Below, one piece after another: positions 1 to 5,040 of a stretch of 7,230 bases of DNA. The notes beneath the pieces were generated by a model that did no database searches, was not told the DNA's origin, and was given only the letters and a program-made list of their open reading frames with translations. This DNA comes from Eubacteriales bacterium (lineage in GTDB: Bacteria; Bacillota; Clostridia; Christensenellales; CAG-138), in the NCBI GenBank assembly GCA_030695285.1, contig JAUYTF010000033.1:1-7230 (forward strand). Direction: 5' to 3'. The first letter of the stretch is position 1; each line of letters opens with the position of its first letter. The position numbers were made by a program, and so were the translations under genes.

Positions 1-1
1 C

Positions 2-724
2 GCGGGCACCATGTCCGCGGGCGACTACCTCAAAGCAGTATACCCCACGAGCAAGCTGGCAGCCGGCGAGGCGCTCCAGTGCCCGACGTTGCTCAACAAC
101 GGCTTCGGCGGACACCGCATCGAAGGCATCGGAGACAAGCATGTACCGTGGATTCACAACGTTAAGAATACAGACATGGTCATCGATATCGACGACGAAG
201 ACAGCCAGAAGCTGCTGCGCCTCTTCAACGATCCGGCGGGGCAGAAATATCTTGTCGAAGAAGTCGGCGTCCCGGCGGACTTCATCGAAAAGCTGCCGCT
301 GCTGGGCATCTCCGGCATCGCGAACATGCTATGCTGCATCAAGATGGCGAAGTATTACGAGCTGACCGAGCACGACGTGCTCGCAACCGTTGCGACCGAC
401 TCCGGCGTGATGTACGGCAGCCGCATCGAAGAGCTTGCCGAGGCGGACGGCGCATACAGCGCGGTCAAAGCAGCGGCGGACTACGCGGGCCATCTCCAGA
501 GCATCCGCACGGACGTCATGGAAGAACTCACCTACGAAGGCCGCAAGCGCGTCCACAACCTCAAGTACTACACCTGGGTCGAGCAGCAGGGTAAAACATA
601 CGAGGAGATCAATCAGCAGTGGTATGACGAGCGCTACTGGACCGATATGCACGCGCAAGCGGATCAGATCGACGCGCTCATCGACGAATTCAACGACGCG
701 ACGGGCCTGCTCAAGAAGCTGTAA
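2..724 (+). CDS. PLP-dependent enzyme, fold type II (cysteine synthase / CBS-like), 3' part only
   Basis: The reading frame is open to the window edge, with codons Ala-Gly-Thr ahead of the first Met, so this is the C-terminal 240 residues of a longer protein and the Met at position 11 is internal. The Gly-Thr-Met-Ser-Ala-Gly stretch near the start and the block GIGDKHVPWIHNVKNTD (about residues 40-56 counting from that Met) resemble the C-terminal half of pyridoxal-phosphate beta-elimination/replacement enzymes related to cysteine synthase. The PLP-binding lysine would lie upstream, outside the window. The C-terminal 50 residues are acidic and aromatic-rich (KTYEEINQQWYDERYW). Members I remember are about 450-500 aa, so roughly half is missing. 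The likely role is amino-acid (sulfur or serine-type) metabolism in the cytoplasm; the substrate cannot be given. The gene ends at a hairpin terminator shared with the convergent operon. Confidence 0.8.
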   Translation, partial: AGTMSAGDYLKAVYPTSKLAAGEALQCPTLLNNGFGGHRIEGIGDKHVPWIHNVKNTDMVIDIDDEDSQKLLRLFNDPAGQKYLVEEVGVPADFIEKLPLLGISGIANMLCCIKMAKYYELTEHDVLATVATDSGVMYGSRIEELAEADGAYSAVKAAADYAGHLQSIRTDVMEELTYEGRKRVHNLKYYTWVEQQGKTYEEINQQWYDERYWTDMHAQADQIDALIDEFNDATGLLKKL

Positions 725-748
725 GCCACCACAAGAGACGCACAAACT

Positions 749-775
749 AAGCCCCGCCATCCGGCGGGGCTTTGT
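749..775. terminator. bidirectional Rho-independent terminator
   Basis: A perfect 8-bp GC stem, GCCCCGCC (751-758) with GGCGGGGC (763-770), encloses the loop ATCC. On the plus strand it is followed by TTTGT, 26 nt after the PLP-enzyme stop. On the minus strand it is followed by TTAGTTTGTG, about 75 nt after the lipoprotein stop at 848. The T tracts are short on both sides, but the position between two convergent genes supports use in both directions. Bases 776-847 hold nothing else recognisable. Confidence 0.8.
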
Positions 776-847
776 GAGATGCTTGCGCACAGGTGCTTTC
801 CAGTTAGCGTTGCTATCAGACGATCCGTGTTCCGGAAAACGATGAGA

Positions 848-1366
848 TCACGGCGTTGGAGAGGCGACGTCCGAAACCGGCACAAAGGCGGTCTTGACCA
901 CGAGGTCAAAGTCCATTCCCGTTACGTCGATATCGGTGTTGATCTCCGCATAGATAGCGTTGGAGCCGGTCTCCAGCAGCGTAGTGCCAAGCGCGTTGTG
1001 AATCGTTCCGACGCCGGAGATCTTGCCGTCATCGGTGGTATAGACGATATGGACTACGCCGTCGAGCGGAAGGGGGTAGGTGTTGACGCAGATGCCGTCT
1101 AAGAATGTTCCGTTGCCATACTCATATACGCGCAGCGCACCAAAGGATAGATATTGCCAGTAGTGCTCGTCTGTGTCAATGCTGTTGCCCAGCGCATCGG
1201 TCGCAATCGGAGAAGCAGTGATCTCAGCCGTAAAAGGATCGGGCAGCGGCGTTGGCGAGGCGGCAGGGGTCGGTGTGCCCGCCAGCACGGGTGTGGCATT
1301 TTCGCACCCGGCGAGCGCGAAAAGAAGAATCGCGGCGAGTAGAAACGTCAGGAACCGGCGTTTCAT
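848..1366 (-). CDS. small lipoprotein with Thr/Pro linker, unknown function
   Basis: The 172-aa product starts MKRR, then a hydrophobic run (about residues 5-19) ending in the lipobox LAGC with the lipidated cysteine at residue 21. It is therefore probably exported by Sec, cleaved by signal peptidase II and anchored to the outer face of the membrane. Residues 31-44 form a linker (TPTPAASPTPLPDP) of the kind that holds a folded domain off the membrane. The rest (about 45-172) has many Thr, Gly, Asp and aromatic residues, no cysteine and no motif I recognise, and looks beta-rich. The C-terminus is again Ser-Pro-Thr-Pro. The ATG shares bases with the pncB stop (ATGA at 1366-1363), so translation is probably coupled to pncB and no separate promoter is needed. 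A substrate-binding role related to niacin would be a guess from context only. Confidence 0.85.
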   Translation of the reverse strand: MKRRFLTFLLAAILLFALAGCENATPVLAGTPTPAASPTPLPDPFTAEITASPIATDALGNSIDTDEHYWQYLSFGALRVYEYGNGTFLDGICVNTYPLPLDGVVHIVYTTDDGKISGVGTIHNALGTTLLETGSNAIYAEINTDIDVTGMDFDLVVKTAFVPVSDVASPTP

Positions 1367-2796
1367 GCGTGGTCACCAACCGCATCACGCAGAAGCTTTT
1401 GTTTGAGATCATAGAGGCGATCCGAGAGGTCTACCTTGTAGGTGTGCGGCATCAAGAGACGCTTATACTCGTCCCACATGGAAGCCATCTCGCGCTTGGC
1501 GTAGTCGGCGATGTCGTGTATATCAGGGCAGGTGTAAACCTGTTTGCCCGCGATGAAGATCGGCAGCAGCAAATCCCGCGCGGTGAAATTCGTCAGCGTC
1601 ATACGCTTGTAGGTCTGAATTGGGTCAAAGATACGCAGGGGTTTCGTGTTGTCAATGGTCTCATCCTCCAGCGAAATGAGATCCGCTATCGCCATTCCGT
1701 CCTTATCATAGAGGCGAAATACCTTTTTATAGCCGGGGTTTGTCACCTTGGCTGGGTTGTCGGAAATCTTGATTTTCGGAATCAGCTCGCCGTTTACGAT
1801 CTCGCCGCTCATCTTATACACGCCGCCGAGCGCTGGGTTGTTTTCGCTGGTGATGAGCCTGGTGCCGACGCCCCAGACGCTGATGCGTGCGCCCTGCGTC
1901 TTGAGATCGCGGATCACATACTCGTCCAGGTCGCTGCTGGCCGCGATGATCGCATCTGGGAAGCCAGCGTCGTCCATCATCACGCGCGCTTTTTTGCTCA
2001 GATACGCAAGGTCGCCGCTGTCGAGACGGATGCCGACCGGCTCATGTCCGCTCTCGCGCAGCTCTTTGAATACTGTGATGGCGTTTGGCACGCCGCTGCG
2101 GAGCGTGTCGAAGGTATCGACAAGCAGCAGGCAGCTATCGGGGAAGGTGCGCGCGTAGGCGCGAAAGGCGGAGACTTCGTCAGGGAAGCTCTGCACCCAG
2201 CTGTGCGCATGCGTGCCGGAGACGGTGATACCAAACATCTGCCCGGTGAGCACGTTACTCGTCGCGTTGCAGCCGCCGATGATGGCGGCTCGCGCGCCGT
2301 AGATGGCGGCGTCAGCGCCCTGCGCGCGGCGAAGGCCGAATTCCAGCACACTGTCTCCCTGCGCCGCATAGCAGATCTGGCTCGCCTTGGTTGCAATCAG
2401 CGTCTGGTGGTTGACAAACGTGAGGACCGCGGTTTCGATGAGCTGCGCCTCCATGATCGGTGCGCGCACGCGCACGAGGGGTTCATAGGGGAAGACCACG
2501 GTGCCCTCCGCCATGGCGTAGAGATCGCCGGTGAAGCGGAATGTCTTGAGGTAGTTTAAAAACGATTCGTCGAAGAGATTGAGCGAGCGCAGATAAGCGA
2601 TGTCCTCCTCGGCGAAGTGGATGTTGTTGATGTATGCCACGACGCTCTCCGTACCCGCCATGACGGCGTAGACAACGTCCTCCTTGGGGCGGAAGAAGAG
2701 GTCGAAGATGCCTTCGTTGTTCTGCATGCCTTCTTTGAAGTATCCGTACATCATGGTAAGCTGATAGAGGTCGGTCAGCATGGTCAAATTTCTCAT
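1363..2796 (-). CDS. pncB: nicotinate phosphoribosyltransferase
   Basis: The 477-aa cytoplasmic enzyme joins nicotinate and PRPP to give nicotinate mononucleotide (ATP-assisted), the entry step of the Preiss-Handler NAD salvage route. Family marks in order: MLTDLYQLTM at residues 6-15 near the N-terminus; LEFGLRRAQG (151-160); GTHAHSWVQSF (194-204), whose His198 matches the histidine that is phosphorylated in characterised PncB enzymes; VDTFDTLRSG (226-235); GIRLDSGDLAYL (255-266), the phosphate/PRPP-binding region; and WGVGTRLITS further on. Length is normal for the Firmicute form and I see no missing part. The frame stays open upstream to 3048, but the ATG at 2796 is chosen because AAGGAGGA lies 8 nt before it and because the family begins right at the MLTDLYQ block. 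The gene is first in an operon with the lipoprotein at 1366-848. Confidence 0.97.
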   Translation of the reverse strand: MRNLTMLTDLYQLTMMYGYFKEGMQNNEGIFDLFFRPKEDVVYAVMAGTESVVAYINNIHFAEEDIAYLRSLNLFDESFLNYLKTFRFTGDLYAMAEGTVVFPYEPLVRVRAPIMEAQLIETAVLTFVNHQTLIATKASQICYAAQGDSVLEFGLRRAQGADAAIYGARAAIIGGCNATSNVLTGQMFGITVSGTHAHSWVQSFPDEVSAFRAYARTFPDSCLLLVDTFDTLRSGVPNAITVFKELRESGHEPVGIRLDSGDLAYLSKKARVMMDDAGFPDAIIAASSDLDEYVIRDLKTQGARISVWGVGTRLITSENNPALGGVYKMSGEIVNGELIPKIKISDNPAKVTNPGYKKVFRLYDKDGMAIADLISLEDETIDNTKPLRIFDPIQTYKRMTLTNFTARDLLLPIFIAGKQVYTCPDIHDIADYAKREMASMWDEYKRLLMPHTYKVDLSDRLYDLKQKLLRDAVGDHA

Positions 2797-2804
2797 GGGA
2801 GAAA

Positions 2805-2812
2805 TCCTCCTT
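2805..2812 (-). promoter_or_regulatory. ribosome binding site of pncB
   Basis: The minus strand reads AAGGAGGA with 8 nt to the ATG at 2796. It decides the start in a frame that stays open for another 84 codons upstream. Confidence 0.9.
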
Positions 2813-2816
2813 CGAT

Positions 2817-2863
2817 AAATCGGTTTACATGGAACCCGGTCGAATACAGTCGGCAACCGATTT
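2817..2863 (-). promoter_or_regulatory. stem-loop in the pncB 5' leader
   Basis: A perfect 9-bp inverted repeat, AAATCGGTT (2817-2825) with AACCGATTT (2855-2863), encloses a 29-nt loop. If transcription starts about 7 nt after the -10 box, near 2862, this stem forms the extreme 5' end of the mRNA and ends 4 nt before the Shine-Dalgarno sequence. Such a structure could stabilise the message or affect ribosome access. It does not resemble a riboswitch class I know. Confidence 0.5.
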
Positions 2864-2868
2864 TCTTT

Positions 2869-2897
2869 ATTATAGCGCGATTGGCGAAAAGAAAAAA
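2869..2897 (-). promoter_or_regulatory. probable promoter of pncB and the lipoprotein gene
   Basis: The minus strand has a perfect TATAAT at 2874-2869. The -35 region 17 nt upstream (2897-2892) is TTTTTT, a poor match, inside a T-rich run that may act as an UP-like or bendable sequence. The expected leader is about 65 nt. A weak -35 beside a palindrome (2898-2910) suggests control by a DNA-binding protein. Confidence 0.55.
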
Positions 2898-2910
2898 GAA
2901 CACCGTGTTC
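2898..2910. promoter_or_regulatory. 13-bp palindrome, candidate operator for pncB
   Basis: GAACAC-C-GTGTTC is a perfect inverted repeat around a single central base, directly upstream of the pncB -35 region. NAD salvage genes in Firmicutes are often under a dedicated repressor (NiaR), but I cannot confirm that this matches its site. The spacer from 2911 to 3038 up to the tRNA promoter is AT-rich and shows no gene. Confidence 0.35.
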
Positions 2911-3038
2911 CGTTTTGTGAAAGAATCTGTGTCGATGATAAAAAAACGTAATTCGGCGAAATATCGGGCGTGAGATTTCACCATTTTGAACCAGAAAAGA
3001 ACGGAAGAAAACGAGCTTCATAATTTGATCAAAAGCAA

Positions 3039-3067
3039 TTGACAACAATCATCCCTACGGCTATAAT
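3039..3067 (+). promoter_or_regulatory. consensus sigma-A promoter of tRNA-Leu
   Basis: TTGACA (3039-3044) and TATAAT (3062-3067) are both perfect and separated by the ideal 17 nt. The predicted start near 3074 leaves a precursor leader of only about 4 nt before the mature tRNA 5' end at 3078. This is the strongest promoter in the window, as expected for a stable RNA. Confidence 0.92.
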
Positions 3068-3077
3068 GACATGGTGC

Positions 3078-3160
3078 GCGGCAGTGCTGGAATTGGCAGA
3101 CAGGCACGTTTGAGGGGCGTGTGCGCGAGCGTATGGGTTCAAGTCCCATCTGCCGCACCA
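3078..3160 (+). tRNA. tRNA-Leu (anticodon GAG)
   Basis: The cloverleaf can be drawn by hand. The acceptor stem GCGGCAG (3078-3084) pairs perfectly with CTGCCGC (3150-3156). D stem: CTG (3087-3089) with CAG (3101-3103), loop GAATTGGCAGA. Anticodon stem: CACGT (3105-3109) with GCGTG (3117-3121). Anticodon loop TTGAGGG puts GAG at 3112-3114, reading CUC and CUU leucine codons. An 11-nt extra arm (class II tRNA, as for Leu) precedes the T arm ATGGG-TTCAAGT-CCCAT. Discriminator A and an encoded CCA end the gene at 3160. It is transcribed alone. Confidence 0.96.
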
Positions 3161-3195
3161 AAAAGATGACCACCTAACCGGGTGGTCATTTTTCG
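3161..3195 (+). terminator. Rho-independent terminator after tRNA-Leu
   Basis: ATGACCACC (3166-3174) pairs perfectly with GGTGGTCAT (3181-3189) around a 6-nt loop. It is preceded by AAAAG and followed by TTTT (3190-3193). The A and T runs on the two sides would also let it stop minus-strand transcripts coming from the gene at 3854-3345. Confidence 0.92.
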
Positions 3196-3317
3196 TTTGT
3201 GTTTTAATATTGAAAGATTAAAAGTTGTATTTAAGTGAAAAATTTCTTGTACGATAATCAGATTCAAGCAAGTATGATGTACTAGATGCTGACTCTCCAA
3301 CTTAAATACTCTTCTAA

Positions 3318-3339
3318 TGGTATAGGGATTTCCATACCA
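3318..3339 (-). terminator. weak hairpin after the HEPN-like gene
   Basis: TGGTAT (3318-3323) pairs with ATACCA (3334-3339), with two further G-C pairs possible past a bulge. It lies 6 nt after the minus-strand stop at 3345. There is no clear U tract, so termination here is uncertain; the tRNA terminator further on is a stronger stop. Confidence 0.3.
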
Positions 3340-3344
3340 CAAAA

Positions 3345-3854
3345 TTACTTCTCAGTGAAGTAGGCATGCAATTGGAAAACTGATGATGCAAGGGTATATG
3401 CTTCTGTCGCCTGGCTCTTAAGTTCTTCAATTGATGCAGGAGAATAAGTATGCTTAAGTCCTTCCTTTGTTTTTTTGATTCTTTCTTTATGCATGTAAAA
3501 TGAGGTACCCTCATCATTTGTTTGAACACCTATGAACATTTGACCATGTAATAAGTCGTTTCTTTGTTCGATAACATCTGAGATTCGTTTAAAAAGCTTT
3601 TCCGTTATCTTTTTTTCAGATTCGCTTAAGGTATAAACTTGATTGAATACACCACGGGCTAGAACTAAAATATCATTTGCGCTTCGATCAGCAAAGAAAA
3701 TGTTAATTATCTGCGGTTGTTCTAACCCAAGAAACCGAAAAGTCCAACGAATCAAATTCTGAAGTTGAAATACTATTTTTTGAAAGTTGACAGTATACTC
3801 TCCAACATACTGGTGCGCAAGTGCTTTTGATGACTCAAGCTCTGATTCTATCAT
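3345..3854 (-). CDS. hypothetical protein with an Rx4H (HEPN-like) motif
   Basis: The 169-aa product has no signal peptide or membrane segment and is predicted by eye to be mostly helical. It is rich in Gln, Glu and Lys, with helix-like runs at about 20-45, 60-105 and 142-165. Residues 97-104 read QRNDLLHG, so Arg98 and His103 form an R-N-x-x-x-H motif as in HEPN domains, where the pair is the RNase active site. HEPN proteins occur in toxin-antitoxin, abortive-infection and other RNA-cleaving defence systems, though RN..xHG proteins of unknown role also share this look. The start at 3854 is backed by GGAGGT six nt upstream. No partner such as a MNT-type nucleotidyltransferase antitoxin is next to it. 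Its GC content near one third differs sharply from its neighbours and suggests transfer. That the gene is real is likely; the function is a guess. Confidence 0.8.
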   Translation of the reverse strand: MIESELESSKALAHQYVGEYTVNFQKIVFQLQNLIRWTFRFLGLEQPQIINIFFADRSANDILVLARGVFNQVYTLSESEKKITEKLFKRISDVIEQRNDLLHGQMFIGVQTNDEGTSFYMHKERIKKTKEGLKHTYSPASIEELKSQATEAYTLASSVFQLHAYFTEK

Positions 3855-3907
3855 TATTATACCTCCCTACATTAGATGGAAAAATAAGCTAATGAAAGCA
3901 TAACACA

Positions 3908-3936
3908 ATTATCATGTGTGAAATAGTGTTTCTCCA
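3908..3936 (-). promoter_or_regulatory. possible promoter of the HEPN-like gene
   Basis: On the minus strand TGGAGA (3936-3931, 4 of 6 bases) and GATAAT (3913-3908, 5 of 6) are 17 nt apart, about 40 nt upstream of the ribosome binding site. The -10 box sits between the arms of a short inverted repeat, ACACA (3903-3907) and TGTGT (3915-3919), which might be an operator. Confidence 0.4.
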
Positions 3937-4000
3937 ATAATGCAATCTGCTTAAGCGCATTTGCTTTGAAAAGGCAACAATAAATGGTCATTTGCCTGTA

Positions 4001-4015
4001 TTGATTGAAAATCAA
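4001..4015. repeat. short perfect inverted repeat in the divergent spacer
   Basis: TTGATT and AATCAA flank a 3-nt centre (GAA). It lies about 40 nt upstream of the PhzF -35 region and about 145 nt upstream of the minus-strand start, so it could be a protein-binding site for either gene. AT-rich sequence yields such repeats often by chance. Confidence 0.25.
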
Positions 4016-4056
4016 GCTATAGTTGTGTTGTATAGGTTTAAATGTTATTCCGCGCA

Positions 4057-4086
4057 TTTCCATTTATTCCAAGCATCTGCTATAAT
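4057..4086 (+). promoter_or_regulatory. extended -10 promoter of the PhzF-MBL operon
   Basis: A perfect TATAAT (4081-4086) is preceded by TG and one base (extended -10, 4078-4080). TTTCCA (4057-4062) matches the -35 consensus at 4 of 6 positions with an 18-nt spacer. Transcription would start near 4093. That rules out the upstream TTG at 4086 as a start codon and gives a leader of only about 17-26 nt. Confidence 0.75.
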
Positions 4087-4118
4087 TGCTAAAATGCTTC
4101 GCAAAAAGGATGTACATT

Positions 4119-4979
4119 TTGGAATTTTTCATCGTAGACGCATTTACCGATCACATCTTCGGCGGCAATCAAGCCGGGGTTGTGATTTTGCGCGAAGAGC
4201 AGCCGTTTCCCGATGATGTTCTCATGCAAAAGATCGCGGCAGAGCTGAAACACTCCGAGACGGCGTTTGTGAAGCGCGTGGATTCCGATGTGTTCGAGCT
4301 GCGTTATTTCACTCCAGAGGGAGAAGTTGCGCTCTGTGGACACGCGACGGTCTCCGCGTTCACGGTTTTGCGAGGTCTTGGCGAGATTTCCTGCGGTGAG
4401 GCGGTTGCAAAAACACAGGCAGGAGATTTACGCGTAAAAGTTGAGGCAGACAAGATCTGGCTACAGATGCCGCAGGGTGAATTGGTTCGGACGCTGACCA
4501 AAGAAGAATCATCGAGCGTCTATTCGGCATACGGGTTGTATGAATCAAGTCGGGTTGAAGGAATGCAGCCGACTATTGTAAAAGTGGGACTTGCTGATAC
4601 TCTCCTACCCGTCAGCAGCAAAGACGCGCTGGATCACGCGACTCAGAATCGCGATGAAGTCGTTCGACTTTCTAGAGACTTTGGATTGGTCGGCGTGCAT
4701 ATGTTCTTTTGCCCGACGGAAGGAGACGTAACCGCCTATTGCAGAAACTTTGCGCCGCTGTTCGGAATCGACGAAGAATCCGCGACGGGAACCTCCAACG
4801 CTTCTCTCACACATTATCTGTATATGGACCGGCACATTGGAACCGACAAGATCAACACCTTTGTTCAGGGCGAGGCGATGGGGAAGCCGTCCACGATCCT
4901 GAGCCGAATCGACGGGGCAGGGAACATCTGGATCGGCGGAAACGCGGTGATTTCGATTCAGGGTGAGTTGAATCTTTAG
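4119..4979 (+). CDS. PhzF-family isomerase-like protein
   Basis: This 286-aa protein belongs to the PhzF/YddE family, a diaminopimelate-epimerase fold of two similar halves. The family's best-known member isomerises a phenazine precursor; most members, probably including this one, have unknown substrates. Visible marks: VDAFTDHIFGGNQAGV (residues 6-21); HSETAF (45-50) with Glu47 at the place of the catalytic glutamate; CGHAT (73-77); and RNFAPLFGIDEESATGTS (209-226), which matches the usual R-x-FAP...EDPATGSA block but has EES in place of EDP. Length is normal. The start is uncertain. AAAAAGGA (4103-4110) sits 8 nt before the TTG at 4119 but overlaps the in-frame ATG at 4110, so TTG is preferred. 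With ATG the protein gains three residues. The gene is 61 nt ahead of the MBL gene and probably co-transcribed with it. No phenazine genes are near. Confidence 0.9.
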   Translation: MEFFIVDAFTDHIFGGNQAGVVILREEQPFPDDVLMQKIAAELKHSETAFVKRVDSDVFELRYFTPEGEVALCGHATVSAFTVLRGLGEISCGEAVAKTQAGDLRVKVEADKIWLQMPQGELVRTLTKEESSSVYSAYGLYESSRVEGMQPTIVKVGLADTLLPVSSKDALDHATQNRDEVVRLSRDFGLVGVHMFFCPTEGDVTAYCRNFAPLFGIDEESATGTSNASLTHYLYMDRHIGTDKINTFVQGEAMGKPSTILSRIDGAGNIWIGGNAVISIQGELNL

Positions 4980-5040
4980 CGGCAAATTTTGCAGCCATCA
5001 GAACTATAAGCAACAAACAAGAGCAAACGGGAGATCACCC

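Larger units (their letters stand above)
3190..4080. other. AT-rich accessory segment between the tRNA and the PhzF gene
   Basis: Hand counts on sampled 60-base lines give about 32-33% GC here (27 of 60 on the richest line, at 3361), against about 55% in the MBL gene. The segment begins just past the tRNA-Leu terminator and ends where the PhzF gene starts. Its only convincing gene is the 169-aa minus-strand protein at 3345-3854. Bases 3196-3344 and 3868-4056 hold no gene I can support. No integrase, transposase or flanking direct repeat of useful length is visible. It could be an old insertion beside a tRNA gene, worn down to one cargo gene. Confidence 0.5.

Noticed and set aside
1252..2559. 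Long plus-strand open frame of 435 codons.
   Set aside because: It lies antisense over pncB and the lipoprotein gene, both of which have clear family motifs or a lipobox. It is a by-product of GC-biased codon use.
3139..3342. Minus-strand 67-codon open frame reaching into tRNA-Leu.
   Set aside because: It runs antisense through the tRNA and its terminator, has no ribosome binding site and no recognisable product.
3903..3919. ACACA/TGTGT repeat around the minus-strand -10 box as an autoregulatory operator.
   Set aside because: Only 5 bp per arm in AT-rich DNA; kept as a remark under the promoter and not as a separate site.
4074..4080. CATCTGC at 4074-4080 repeats tRNA-Leu bases 3147-3153 and could be read as an attachment-site repeat at the far end of the AT-rich segment.
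   Set aside because: Only 7 bases match and the match does not extend to the tRNA 3' end; over 900 bases this is likely chance.
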